NCBI GenBank assembly: GCA_009760885.1
Contig: CM019696.1
Coordinates: 48,402,574 to 48,466,573 of the forward strand
Length of the DNA: 64,000 bases
Direction of reading: 5' to 3'
From: Achatina immaculata
Taxonomy: Eukaryota; Mollusca; Gastropoda; Stylommatophora; Achatinidae
The translations under genes and the position numbers were made by a program. The number at the start of each line of letters is the position of its first letter. Positions within the stretch are counted from its first letter, which is position 1. Below are positions 44,260 through 55,929 of the stretch, one piece after another. Under the pieces are notes generated by a model. That model was not told where the DNA came from and made no database searches. It saw only the letters and a program-made list of their open reading frames with translations.

Positions 44260-45095
44260 AAGATAATGACAGAATCAAGCTTGATCTAAGGCACAATGGA
44301 GATGAATGCAGAAGAAGTCAAGGAATCACACTAGAAGTCAGCCTTCCCTGGCAGGATGGTCAGGATGATGGTCATTGAACTGATACACTCACTTAATATG
44401 CCCATTAGTCACATAATTCATTTGCTTCCAGTTCCTTCTAAATTGTTTTAATAAAATACACATGGCTAACGCAATCATTATTTAGAGTCAGACCAAGTTC
44501 ACCCATTATTTTATAACTCTAAAAGGTATTACCTATGGCCGCCAAACCTATCATTTTGCGGGCGGTTCAATAGAAACTCGACTGGAAAAACAAGGAGCTT
44601 TTTTATGGCAGCTGGTGATGAGTTCATTTGCCTGCCAATCTTTCAGCAAATACTCTGGAACTCTGCCAGATTTCCAGGAACATTGGTCCTATTCTTCCTT
44701 ACCTGCTGATAAGCAGACTGGATTTTTGCACCGTGGGAAAAGCATAGAACAGGACCAGGCAAACTGAAATTCTACATTTAGACAAATACACCAGAACTTT
44801 CACAACTAATATTTGCCTGCTTTAAAGATAAAAATAAGCAAACTTATTATTCTTCTGCTTATTGTTATTATGACAGTGTCATCATTATTATCTAGGACAG
44901 CCATTTTCAAATGTTCAAAAAACAGGAGGATGAAGTTCCAAATTACAAAAGAGGAATGTACTGAAAAAATAGGTCATGGTCACTGTTCCCTCTAAGCTGC
45001 GCGGCCGCGCACAGAAAAAAAAAAAAATCATACCGCTCACAAAATTTTTGGAGCCAACGCAAAAAATGAAAATGCTGCTTTTATTTTTCAGTTTC
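44260..45095. other. No gene recognised
   Basis: Mixed A/T-rich sequence. At 44975-45010 'tcactgttccctctaagctgcgcg' looks like a terminal motif of an old DNA transposon, but no partner end was found. Confidence 0.35.
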
Positions 45096-45099
45096 CAGA

Positions 45100-45411
45100 T
45101 GTTAAAAGAACAAATATATCTATACTACAAGAGCTTAATATTGAAGAAGGCTGGCTAGTAAAGAGGATTAAAGAGAGAAAACTTAAATATTTTGGACACA
45201 TTAAACGTCATGATAATTTAGAGAAGAGCGTCTTGGAAGAGTACATAATGGGAAAAAGAAAAAGAGGAAGACCAAAACGAAGATGGCTGCAAGACATCGT
45301 TGACGATCTGCAAATGGATGCATCAGCAGCAGGCCATCTTGCTCACAACCGAGAGGCCTACATGAGTGCTGTTTGGGAGGCAAAGTTCCGCAAGGGACAT
45401 GCAAATGAATG
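45100..45411 (+). pseudogene. LINE-C 3' end, 5'-truncated
   Basis: An uninterrupted frame from TNISILQELNIEEGWLVKRI through KYFGHIKRHDNLEKSVLEEY and KRGRPKRRWLQDIVDDLQMD to AKFRKGHANE-stop at 45411. It is the best preserved LINE-C C-terminus in the window and served as reference for the copies at 9206-9719. Confidence 0.88.
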
Positions 45412-46890
45412 AAGAATGTTACTCCGTGCTATAATTGCGATCAGGAAAAATACAATGATGGTACATGTTTTGTCCTTTACTGTTTCTTTCTTGTTGAGAT
45501 ATGACTTTCTGGTAGAATGTTTCAATTGGTCTTTTATCGCGTAGTTTCGGTAGTACTGTAGCAGAATCATGACGAGGCAAGTGGGCACACAGAGAATAGA
45601 GGGTAGTTCAAATAAACAGGCAGATGAATTTCCATTGCTGAAAAGTTCATCAGGTCTATCCTGTTGTTAAATGTATAGTCCTTTATATGAGCTAAAATTA
45701 AAGGAAGTAGCCCATTTACGATGGTGTGCCAGATATGGGTGTCTATTTTTTGCATTTTTGTCTTTTACTTGCCATTTCAGGAGTTTACTGTTGGTCAGGA
45801 AATGTTTACATACGTTGAACACTTTTTTTAAAAAAGGATCTGGAGCTGTACTATCGCAGAGTCCACTTGTAGACGTGAAGGTTAACAATCGTGCGATTCA
45901 AGTTTATATGGATGGGGGAATGTTATCTTGCTCAGGTTCCAAGAATCGTGCCACAACTCGAAATGGGAGGACAGATCAACGTCCAGACCGAAGTGGTACC
46001 GGATGGATGATAGTGTGTTACTTACTGTCCGGCCAAAAGCCGGATGTCTCGACCATCCCATCATCATCATCATCATCATTGCTTAATTGATCGAATCTGT
46101 GCATATACGTTCAACCGGAAGAGGAACTGAAAGAGTTTTTAACTGTTCCATCGTCTGCAAGGCAGATATCGCTTAGTGATAAAAAAAACAACCAAACTTA
46201 TGGGATAAAAGTCACGACCGATGTAGGTATGAATCGAAGTGTTGTGTATAATTTGACAGAGTGAGTCGGATTTACGACTTGTTAGAGATGAAGGGGTGAC
46301 GTTATTCCTTTGATAACTGCTGTACAATTTTTTACCAAATATCAGAAGCGATGTTATCAAGAAAAGTTGCAGCAATCGCATGACGTTTCACTTGTCTACC
46401 AGATTGTTGTGGCTCACGCTGTTTCCATACAGGACGTAGAAAAACATAAGTTGAAACCTGACTGGTTATGTGAAATCGTGTGCGTTCTGTAGCCATATTG
46501 TCAGTTTTTTTTTGGGTTATGTTTAGTCCTGCTGTAGTAACATATGCATTCAAGTTCTTTATATAAAGTCTCATTTCAAGACCTAAGTATCCGCCTTGCA
46601 GGTCTATACTTTGAAGTTTCAAGTCATCTGAAGTCCTTGCAAGCAGCCCCAAGTCAAGTTTAAAGTGGTCTTAAGTCTATAAATCAAAATGATTATGTAA
46701 TCACATGTTGTGGTGGTGTATTACATATTACTACATAAATGGGTACACACATAAACTGAAGTCATAATTTATAGAAAATCATCTGTAAATTTAACCAGTA
46801 TTTACTTATGTACCTCTTGTAAGAATTATGTAACTAACATTGCCCACTTAACTATAATATTCATTTCCTCATTTAAACTAAAATATTACT
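45412..46890. other. No gene recognised
   Basis: There are short open frames only. A (CAT)n stretch near 46060-46078 could be a LINE tail on the plus strand, but the sequence before it (45890-46055) has no recognisable protein motif. Confidence 0.35.
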
Positions 46891-46894
46891 TTCA

Positions 46895-47130
46895 ATGATA
46901 ACATGCTAACTCTCTAACAGTAAAGGCTGCTGACAAAGATAACATGCTAACTCTCTAACAGTAAAGGCTGCTGATAACATGCCAACTCTCTAACAGTAAA
47001 GGCTGCTGATAACATGCCAACTCTCTAACAGTAAAAGCTGCTGACAAAGATAACATGACAACTCTCTGACAGTAAAGGCTGCTGACAAAGATAACACGCC
47101 AACTCTCTGACAGTAAAGGCTGCTGACAGC
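46895..47130. repeat. 30-39-bp minisatellite
   Basis: Six or seven copies of a unit 'gataacatgccaactctcta' plus 'acagtaaaggctgct', some with an added 'gacaaa'. Confidence 0.85.
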
Positions 47131-47453
47131 TTTTCATACATAAACATCAGAAAATGACTTATAGAAGCAGAAATACCTAGCTTTGAGTTAAGATGGCAAC
47201 CTTCAGGAAACTATAAATGTACATGGTTAACATACGGTAACAAGTAATAAACATATGGGAGCAGTGATAACATAATTAACTTTAAAGATAAGGTCCTGAC
47301 TGAAAGATTTGTCATTAAAAAAAAAAAGTAATCAGTACACACATAGACAATAAAAATCAATAACAAGTTTTTGTTCAGATCCAGACCTGATCTTTGGATC
47401 GCACATCTTTGCCTGCAAGGCACCTGTGATGGTACGGGCATGCTAGTTACATC

Positions 47454-47541
47454 TCTCTCTGAACCTTAAGTGCCCAGGGCACATGGGGCTTCCGCAAGGG
47501 TTTTCCACAAATGCCTGTCTTTCGCCTTTTTTTCTGCTCTA
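47454..47541 (-). mobile_element. Very short LINE-A insertion with 11-bp target-site duplication
   Basis: Eighty-eight bases matching the extreme 3' end of LINE-A ('gaaccttaagtgcccagggc' ... 'tttctgctct' on the plus strand). The flanks 'ctagttacatc' at 47443-47453 and 47542-47552 are identical, a clear target-site duplication. Confidence 0.9.
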
Positions 47542-47579
47542 CTAGTTACATCAGTCATTCCTTTTATGGCATGCATCAA

Positions 47580-47962
47580 CTTCACATTATCTGTAGTACA
47601 GGCATGCCAGTGACATCAACTTCACATTATCTGTAGTATGGGCATGCCAGTGACATCAACTTCACATTATCTGTAGCATGGGCATGCTAGTGACATCAAC
47701 TTCACATTATCTGTAGTATGGGCATGCCAGTGACATCAACTTCACATTATCTGTAGTATGGGCATGCTAGTGACATCAACTTCACATTATCTGTAGTATG
47801 GGCATGCTAGTGACATCAACTTCACATTATCTGTAGTATGGGCATGCTAGTGACATCAACTTCACATTATCTGTAGTATGGGCATGCTAGTGACATCAAC
47901 TTCACATTATCTGTAGTATGGGCATGCTAGTGACATCAACTTCACATTATTTGTATTCTGGG
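47580..47962. repeat. 40-bp minisatellite
   Basis: About nine copies of 'gacatcaacttcacattatc' plus 'tgtagtatgggcatgctagt'. The unit's last half also occurs once to the left of the LINE-A insertion (47435-47450), so the insertion hit the edge of the array. Confidence 0.93.
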
Positions 47963-48404
47963 CATTAATGACCGCCAAAAAAGTCAATGTACTCTGTCTA
48001 GATTGAGTGAATTATTGCTTGTCTAATAATGTGCCAGGTAGAAGTAAAGAGATTATTGATTCAAATTAGAAATGTGCAACAACATACAGGGGATAATGTC
48101 ATTGGAGCATGAATTGTATTGCTAATGCAAAAGGTGAAATAAAGTTGCCGAGTTGACTGACTAAACTTGTCAAGTCAAATCAGAGTCATTTTTGTGTGTT
48201 TTCAAGTTGAGCACATGTTGGATATGCAGGAAACTCTCTACTGTAGAGAGCGGAACAACAACACAACTCCTCAGATCATCAGAGGAAACACACCCCCCCC
48301 CCTCAGACAAGTGTTTCGGCCCTATTAAACTGCTGACACTCTAAGGGGTGGGGGGGGGGGCCCTCTGGATCATGATTCCTAGAGGTCTTGTGAGCACAAA
48401 AAAG

Positions 48405-48470
48405 TTAATCCTGTCATGCCTTAGAGGCACATAGGGATATGGTGTTAGTGCCCATATTTTCCAGTTGGTA
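48405..48470 (-). repeat. SINE family G fragment, copy 4
   Basis: 'aatcctgtcatgccttagag' through 'gatatggtgttagtgcccat' is the 3' part of SINE G on the minus strand. A fragment of the repeat F head (inverse, 'gcaaagaacacaagctcgca') lies at 48638-48668. Confidence 0.65.
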
Positions 48471-48960
48471 TATTTAAAGTGATTTGTTTAATCGGTCAGC
48501 TCAGATCTACATCTCTGGTGTCAGGTCATCTAGCTATATTCATCCAGGCCTCAAATACACACTGGAGTTCAAGCTAAACCAAGGTAACCAATTCAGCATT
48601 TAACGCACTGTCTGATACTTCAAAATCATCAGTGTTAGATGCAAAGAACACAAGCTCGCAGTTCCAAGGGAGATAAGAAGAATAAAATTATGTTTGACAT
48701 ACTGACATACAAGAGTGATCCATTATTAGAGAAGCATATCTTTTCCATTTGTGTCACTGGTTATAATGCCAAATTAAGACAGTGAAAACGTGCCTTTTTT
48801 TTTCAGGTTATTTCCATGATTAAAAGATATATGAATTCTTATCTTCTTAATGAATTCTTATCGTCTTATTTTTTTTTCTTTGTTTTGAATGGAATTCAGG
48901 CACCAACATTATTTGTAAGAAGCCATTTCTGATTAGTGATTGCTGCAGAATCTGAAAAAA

Positions 48961-49365
48961 ATGGGCGTAAATCGGCTGTGGTCTTACATCAGAAGAAACA
49001 AGCACACTGTTTTTACCGAGGTCGACCTCGTTCAGGTTGCCAGGGAGCATCCTCGAGGGCTTAAAATCCTTGTAGACTTTTATGCCTGGGAGCACTTCAT
49101 GACGACGGTTTTCTGGAATTCGTTGAGTGCATCCACGCAGAATCAATACCTCGTTTTTGCTGGCGGAGAGTATAAGATGATGGACGCTTTCATCAGAAGC
49201 TTCGTTGAGCAGATGAGGCATGTCAATATTGAGCTGGTGTTTTTTCTTGATGGAGCCAAAGGGAGCGCACCCTTGTCTACCAGGCAGAAAATGCAGACCT
49301 GGCAACAAAGACATATTGAAGACCAAGAAAGGTTAAGGAAAACTTTGGATTTCTTTCGTGGCAAG
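48961..49365 (+). CDS. ASTE1: Asteroid (ASTE1)-like XPG-domain protein, exon 1
   Basis: The ATG at 48961 opens MGVNRLWSYI, the Met-Gly-(Val/Ile) start typical of the FEN1/XPG nuclease superfamily, whose N-terminal Gly is functionally important. The exon encodes 135 residues of the XPG-N region, with Asp39 in KILVDFYAWEH and Asp97 in VFFLDGAKG at the positions of the first two metal-binding acids of FEN1. Donor GGCAAG/gtaaat, phase 0. An upstream in-frame ATG at 48940 is less likely because family members start with MG. Vertebrate ASTE1 is described as a nuclease acting with shieldin in DNA end repair; a role here is inference. FAM120 proteins are the alternative family. All exons (48961 onward) join in phase. 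Confidence 0.82.
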
Positions 49366-49724
49366 GTAAATGATTATATTGTTATGTGACAAATACATTT
49401 CTAAGACAGTTATTCATCATCTGTTCTTAACTTCTAGTAACTAACAGCAGGAAGAATCTGCTATCTTTAACCCTAGAGAATTAAAGCTAGGAGACAAGAA
49501 AGTTTAATATGTATGATATATAACACATAAGATTGTGGAAAGAGAAAGGGAGCACTTAGTATTTTGTTATTACAGCTTTACTGCTGTGGATTTATGTATA
49601 TTTATATATTTAGTTTTATATATACTTATACCTCAAAACTATTTGTGTGTTACTAAAGGCTGGAGGAATTTTCTGTTTTTTAACTACAGAGAAAGAAAAA
49701 CTGGGAGAATCTTTTGTCATTTAC

Positions 49725-50345
49725 TCCAGAGAACCAAAAGCTGGGAAATTCTTCTATCACTTAACTCAAGAGAATCAAAACCTGGGAGAATCTTTTGTCT
49801 TTTACTCAAGAGAATCAAGACCTGGGAGAATCTTCTATCACTTAACTCAAGAGAATCAAAAGCTGGGAGAATCTTTTGTCTTTTACTCAAGAGAATCAAG
49901 ACCTGGGAGAATCTTTTGTCTTTTACTCAAGAGAATCAAGACCTGGGAGAATCTTCTATCACTTAACTCAAGAGAATCAAAACCTGGGAGAATCTTTTGT
50001 CTTTTACTCAAGAGAATCAAGACCTGGGAGAATCTTCTATCACTTAACTCAAGAGAATCAAAAGCTGGGAGAATCTTTTGTCTTTTACTCAAGAGAATCA
50101 AGACCTGGGAGAATCTTCTATCACTTAACTCAAGAGAATCAAAAGCTGGGAGAATCTTTTGTCTTTTACTCAAGAGAACCAAATGCTGGGAGAATCTTTT
50201 GTCTTTTACTCAAGAGAACCAAAAGCTGGGAGAATCTTTTGTCTTTTGCTCAAGAGAACCAAATGCTGGGAGAATCTTTTGTCTTTTACTCAATAGAACC
50301 AAAAGCTGGGAGAATCTTCTATCACTTAACTCAAGAAAATCAAAA
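49725..50345. repeat. 40/41-bp minisatellite
   Basis: About fifteen copies of a unit 'ctgggagaatcttttgtctt' plus 'ttactcaagagaatcaagac'; alternating variants are 40 bp (cttttgtctttta) and 41 bp (cttctatcacttaa). Decayed copies extend to about 50520. It lies in the first intron of the ASTE1-like gene. Confidence 0.93.
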
Positions 50346-50777
50346 CGTGGAAGAATATCCAATCTTTAAATATAAGAAAACTTATTTCAGGAGAATCTTC
50401 TGTCTTTAAATCCAGATAAACAAAAGCCAGGAGAATCTTCAGTCTTATAATTCTAGAGAAGTAAAGGTTGGAAGAATCTCATATCCCTTAACTCCAGAAA
50501 ATTAAAGGCTGGGAGAATCTTTTTATTACAAAAAAATAATCCAGGGAGCTAAAGATCTTTACTTCTTGCAGTCTAAAGTGACTTGAAGTTTAATTTTTTT
50601 GTTCTTTCCCAGTGTGATTTGATTCAGTCTAATATGCTTTAAGATGCAACTTTCAATCAGATTTGTATTATATAAGATAAATGTTTTCATTTCAGTGTTT
50701 GTTCTCTTCTGTTCTGAATCCAGTCCATGCTTTTAGAAAATATGCTCCAGGCATTATTTATCTAAATTTCTCTGAAG

Positions 50778-50889
50778 ATATCCATGAACAAAGTTGACTT
50801 AAGTCACATGACTCGGCCATGTCTGCAAGAAGTTCAGAATGTTTGGACACTGCAAGACTGTGGATGCACGATACATATGCAAGTATCAG
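50778..50889 (+). CDS. ASTE1: ASTE1-like, exon 2
   Basis: Thirty-seven codons plus one base: ISMNKVDLSHMTRPCLQEVQ then NVWTLQDCGCTIHMQVS. It supplies the helix and strand before the EAD motif (ASTE1: ...VFIQVL...CFVQCFSEAD). The acceptor is tttctctgaag/ATA and the donor TCAG/gtagga. The weaker acceptor makes this exon less certain than the others, but the reading phase fits both neighbours exactly. Confidence 0.75.
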
Positions 50890-51039
50890 GTAGGAAATGA
50901 GAAGAGGTTGATATATGTTATGTAGATGTTTCTGGCTTGAAGAAAATTTATCAAGGTTTTAATTTTTTATATATATATATATATATAATATTTTAAAAAA
51001 TGTATATGCTGTTACAGGACGGCCATTTTTGTGTGTGTT

Positions 51040-51375
51040 AATAGGGGTGAAGATGTTGTCTGATGAGGCAATCAGCGACCTATAGCTGATATGCCAGCTT
51101 CAGGGTTAGTGAACCATAGCTGACCAAGACCCTGTCCCACCTCTCCGTGGTACCCCCAGTAACAGGCATAGCCTGGCTAATGGGGCAGGGATTGCCATAG
51201 TCCCCATGGTGGTGGAGTCTACTAGAGAAGCTTTGCACACCCCCTGCATTTTAGCTGTACTCTGGGACTGAAAAAGTAACTGCCATAACCCGCACCCACG
51301 CCGATATGATGCTGTGCCTCAACACCTCTACAGCATCGATTGCAAAGAACAACAGCTCGCAGTTACAGGGAGTTC
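51040..51375 (-). repeat. Repeat F, copy 5 (inverted)
   Basis: On the plus strand it runs 'gaccaagaccctgtcccacc' ... 'cagtaacaggcatagcctgg' ... 'gatgctgtgcctcaacacct' ... 'aacagctcgcagttacaggg', that is F in reverse. It is one of the most complete copies and shows the head 'ctgtaactgcgagctgttgt'. Confidence 0.82.
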
Positions 51376-52432
51376 GTACAAGTACAAGTACAAGCAAGTA
51401 AAAGTGTGTGTTACTATCAGTTTTTTGTTTGTTTTTTTGTTTTATAATATATGAATTTTGAAATAATTAACCACAAATAGTATTTTATTTATGTCACTGA
51501 AACTAGCCATGGAAGCATTGGAAGAGAGTAACCATTCCTCGCCACCCCAATTTCATCTTATCAGAAAAGTAGCGGATAATTAGGACCCTCATTTACCAAA
51601 ACTAAAAACTCTAGTGCTTATAAAAGATCAATTAAGTACAAAACACTGTGATCGTGTTAACTGACATTGACCGGTAAATTACTGATTTTAAAAAAAAATT
51701 GAAAATTTTGTAAGTCGTTGGTTACTATAACCGGTTTATATTATCAAAAACCTAGTAAAATGCAACCACCAAAATCTCTTAGAGGATAATCAGGCCAGTA
51801 GGATGATGATGCACAATTTTTCGTGGAGGAGAATCAGTCAGTTCTGATTTTGGTTCAGCACGAGAGCGTTTTGTAAAAATTAAATCTCATCGCAAATAAT
51901 GTAAGAAAAAATTCACAGGAACATTTACTTTCTGTTGATATTTGTAAAGTGTTTTTAATTTTACATTACAATAAAAAAAGTAAAAGGCACTGAGTGTTGT
52001 ACTGACAAAACCAGTATTTTGGAAAGTTTTCCCGAGGTGAAAGACAAGTGCAGTTGTATAGGTTTTGAAAAGTCCTATCCTGATCACAGACTAAACACCA
52101 GCTCCCTGAAGATTTGCCGTTTAAAGTAAGAAATCATTTGTATATGCAGTTCTGCTTTAGCCGTGAAGGAAACAGCTTATACAATTTCTAGCTTCTGTAC
52201 TATAATGCTGATTGACCCTCAGATGAAGTCATCTGACAGAATACCGTATTGATAACTTTTTGAAAAGTCATTGTTACCTTTGGACTGTCTTTTTTTTTTT
52301 TTTTGTATCTGTAACAATGCTGCAGACATGGTGATGCCTATAGTTTATGATCATTTTTGTCATTTTAAAGAAAAGTAATGACATTATTTGCATAATGTGA
52401 CTATTTGTTGTTTCATTATTTGCTTGTTTCAG
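51376..52432. other. ASTE1-like intron 2, no element recognised
   Basis: A/T-rich intronic sequence with a T-run near 52290-52305. No coding segment was identified. Confidence 0.4.
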
Positions 52433-52662
52433 GAGAGGCTGATTATGCTATTGCAAAGTACTTGCGTGACGATGAAGCTGCCTTCTGTGTGCTGAGCAGC
52501 GACACAGACTTCTGCATCTTCCAGCACTGCACGCTCATGCCTTTTGATTTCTTTGACATTCACAATGACCTTGGTCTTGGCCAGCAGTGCCTAACAGTGA
52601 AGCAGCCGAAGAAGCTTATATGTCAAGTTGTGCGAACAGAAAGTGTCATGAGGTTACTTAAT
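52433..52662 (+). CDS. ASTE1: ASTE1-like, exon 3 (nuclease core acids)
   Basis: It completes Gly173 and continues EADYAIAKYLRDDEAAFCVL, SSDTDFCIFQHCTLMPFDFF and so on for 76 codons. Glu174 and Asp176 match the E-x-E pair of FEN1 (second Glu changed to Asp), and Asp196 and Asp198 match the D-x-D pair. VLSSDTDFCIF is almost the ASTE1 signature. Acceptor tttcag/GAGAGG; donor CTTAAT/gtaagc, phase 0 out. A long C/T tract starts about 30 bases downstream of the donor. Confidence 0.87.
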
Positions 52663-52692
52663 GTAAGCATCGTTAAAAATAGAAATTGTCAT

Positions 52693-52872
52693 TATTGTTG
52701 TTTTCCACCTCCTCCTCCTCCTTTTCCTCCTCCTTCTCCTCCTCATCCTTCTCCTTCTTCTCTTCCTCGTCATCCTCCCTTCTTCTCCACCTCCTCCTCC
52801 TTTTCCTCCTCCTTCTTCTCATCCTCCTCCCTTCTTCTTCTCCACCTTCTCTTTCTGCTCCTCCACCTTCAT
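52693..52872. repeat. Polypyrimidine (TCC/TTC)n tract
   Basis: About 180 bases with almost only C and T on the plus strand, in triplet-like runs. It gives spurious Ser/Pro-rich and Glu/Arg-rich frames. Such tracts can form triplex DNA. Confidence 0.9.
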
Positions 52873-53048
52873 TCAAATGCTAGGTCATGTTAAGTCTGAG
52901 TTCTTTTGCCAGTTTGAAGTTTACAGTTTCCCCAGATTCCCCACAATTCCTGCTTCTGTCTAGGTTACCTGGCCAGATTTGGTTGTACAGGTCTGCACCA
53001 GCTGGACAGTGTTGGAGTAAATATCCTGTATTTTTGTTTGTTTTTCAG

Positions 53049-53228
53049 CTCCCAGACCATGAGTCTCTTATTGAGTTTGCTGTGATCAGCGGCAATGATT
53101 TCACAGGTCCGCACCTGCTTGATTTGCCAGAGTTTCAGGCATCATTCATGGGACAGACAAGCAAACTGGCAGCACTGGTTAGGCGGAACAGAGTGGCTGA
53201 GCAATGCGGGTTTTTTGGGCCATTGATT
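53049..53228 (+). CDS. ASTE1: ASTE1-like, exon 4
   Basis: Sixty codons: LPDHESLIEFAVISGNDFTG, PHLLDLPEFQASFMGQTSKL, AALVRRNRVAEQCGFFGPLI. GND (Asp266) matches the G-x-D metal ligand of FEN1 (Asp233) and FAVLxGND in ASTE1. Acceptor tttttcag/CTC; donor ATT/gtaagt. Phase 0 at both ends. Confidence 0.85.
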
Positions 53229-53409
53229 GTAAGTTTTTTACATTTTTATTTTGGCTAACTTGTTTTGCATTGTTCTTATTACATTGTTACTATCTCATGT
53301 TTTCTTTCTTTTTTTTTTTTTCTTTTCATCATTGCAAGGTCTGATGCCATAAGCTGCTCAGATTTTCTTATGTTGTACTTGTCTTCTGTCTCCTTGAAAT
53401 TCCACGCTG

Positions 53410-53730
53410 GTGTTTTTTGCAGATGATGCTGTGAAGGCATTGAGGCACAGCATCATGTCAACTTGAGCGTGGGTTATGGAAGCTTTTCTTTTTTTTCAGT
53501 CCCTGATTGCAGGTGAAAAGCAGGTGATGTGCAGTACTTCTTTAGCAGACTCGACCACCACGAGGACTATGGCAATCCCTGTCCTGTTTATCAGGCTAGG
53601 CCTGTTACTGGGGGTACCGACGGAGAGGTGGGACAGGGTCTTGGTCAGCTAAAGTTCGCCACCCTGACGTCAACATGTCGGCCGTGGGTCGCTGATTGCC
53701 AAAACGGACAGCATCCTCATCCCTTTCTTA
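53410..53730 (+). repeat. Repeat F, copy 6
   Basis: Full-length F in the ASTE1-like intron 4: 'gaaggcattgaggcacagca', 'ctttagcagactcgaccacc', 'tggtcagctaaagttcgcca' and 'tcgctgattgccaaaacgga' in order. Confidence 0.85.
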
Positions 53731-54176
53731 TGTCCTGCACATGTTTGTGTCCTTTACAACATCATTAGAAAAAAAGGCAGGTTGGTAAGTTTTTCCTTTC
53801 CCTGGCTTATAATTACAGACAGTTGCAAGTTGTAGCGAGCAGAGGTTAAAAAAAAGTGTCATGGACTTTCAGTCCGATAGAAAATTATGAGATTGTCAAT
53901 GTTTATCATTCTCTGATAGAGTAGTGGAGATGTGGGCTCACTTTTAAACTTTATTTAATGAGAGTTACTTCGTCTAGCATAAGAATATCTTTAATGTAAT
54001 AGAATATTTTGGAAGCATAGATGCACATATTAGCACAGTCTAGTGTGATTTTGATTAGATTGAATGATCTAATGTCAGTATAAACTGGTAGGAGTTTCTT
54101 GTTCCTGGTCGTTTTGTTAGAAACAAAGCCAAATGCTAATTTGTTTTGTTGATTGCCAGCTTCAGTCATTGTTTAA

Positions 54177-54858
54177 CTCTTTCCCTGCCATCGACACTAT
54201 AGTGAATTCTTCCTGTTAGTCTAGTGCCTGCCATACATGTTATAGCGATTTTGTTTCGTTGCAGAGTAAAACTATTGTAACTTTTTATTGCACACGATTT
54301 ATCTGCGCATGTCTGGTGACCTTTCATAGTTCAATCCAAAGCGTGGCTAACAACCGAGCGAAATCAATGTTTTTAACTGAGAAATTTCAGTATTTATTGT
54401 GATATCGGAGGCATAAGGACATGTCCTATGACCTGATCACTGTTCCTGAATGTACCCCAAGTACATCTAGACCTATTAAATGGACTGGAGAAGTAGTTAG
54501 AAGATTATTTCAGACATTATTTTAATGAGAGTGCCACCACATGACGAGATCATACGAAAATTTAAGTAGATCTTGAAATCACCGATCGTAAACATTGTAC
54601 ATCTAGGCATCGCCGATGGTAAGCACTGCACAATTATCAGCTAAAATCATCATGCTACTTCTTTTTTCCTAAAAAAACTCTTCATTTATGAAGTCTTCTC
54701 ACATTTACAATTATTTTCATGCATAGTATATATACTTTTAAAGTGGAAATACTTTGTACATTCACTTTTACAACTATACCCCCTATACATTCAAGACCCG
54801 CGCTTTTTGTGTGGCATGGATGGGAACGTCCGCAGTTTTTTCTGTGGCGCAGGAAGAG
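54177..54858. mobile_element. TTAA-bounded MITE (piggyBac-like), copy 2
   Basis: A 682-bp element lies between TTAA at 54173-54176 and TTAA at 54859-54862. It has ends CTCTTTCCCTGCC and, inverse, CTCTTCCTGCGCC. Its interior matches the element at 27975-28899 in inverse order. It is non-coding. Confidence 0.75.
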
Positions 54859-54862
54859 TTAA

Positions 54863-55408
54863 TGGCTCAACATTTTGTTCCCAAGAACCTTTTTTTTTTT
54901 TTTTTGTAGATGCATCTGTGCTTATTTATAATATTCTTTTACATCAACCTGTCCTCAGATAGTGTGTGCTTATGTTTACCTCTTTTTCTCCGAAAGGAAG
55001 AAAATCAGGATGATGCATTTTCATTTTCCTGGCCAGTTTGACTGTCGGAGTTCAGTACGAATTGGAGTTAGATATAATGCCATTGAAGTCAGTTAGATTA
55101 CAGATCTAGCATTAATGTGGGGAAATATTCACAAAGACTTCAGCATTTTGAGAGTATATTTGAAGGCATTATTAAGTTATTCATGGGTGATAAAAACGAT
55201 TTTCATTGATTTTTAGAATTGTAATTTATTTTCTCTTTTTTTTTTTTTTTAAAAAATCAGTGTTCAGAATGATCAATTTCAGATTTTAGGCCAGTCTTAA
55301 ATTATTATATATTTATTTATTTTTTCACAAAACTGTGCTTACGGGACTGCACATATAATAGCAAGGTGAGGGGGGGGCATGGAGAAGAAGGGGGATAAAA
55401 CTAATAAC

Positions 55409-55450
<42 letters not shown>

Positions 55451-55929
55451 GCTATATGTTCTGTCAGTGTCATATATTTTGTTTCATATGTTTTATTGAG
55501 TCTTATTTTTAATCTTGTCATATTTTCTATATTGTCTTAGTTTTGAGTTTATATATTCTGTCTTATTTTGTGTCTTCTATGATATATTCAGCCTTGTCCT
55601 ATGTTTAGCCTTGCTTGTGATGTTCGGTCTTGTGTCATATATTATGCAATGCTTGCTAATTTTACTTATGCTGAATGGGCAGATTAAAAATTATTGCATG
55701 GTTTTTCTGAATATTTATCAAGTGATTGCAGAAGCCGGATATCAGAAACTTCTGGAGTGACAAATGAAAAGGTGAAGTTTTTTAAATATGGCAGATGCCT
55801 AAACACTTTCTGCATGATTTCCTGATATTAATTACAATGAAATTGCTGATATTATCTGCTTGGATATTAATTCCTTTCAGGCAATCTGTTATTTGTTATT
55901 AATTCGGTCAGTGTCTTTCGTGTTGCCAG
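54863..55929. other. ASTE1-like intron 4 remainder
   Basis: A/T-rich sequence with T-runs and a (TA)n microsatellite at about 55412-55448. I found no convincing exon, although the segment VIAEAGYQKLLE near 55722-55757 is preceded by an AG; it lacks a matching donor. Confidence 0.4.

Noticed and set aside
47580..47962. Regularly spaced repeats resembling a CRISPR array
   Set aside because: The 40-bp units are head-to-tail without unique spacers, and the DNA is animal nuclear sequence.
52405..52893. A longer frame continuing past ASTE1-like exon 3 into a Ser/Pro-rich tail
   Set aside because: The tail is the translation of an intronic C/T tract after a clear gtaagc donor.
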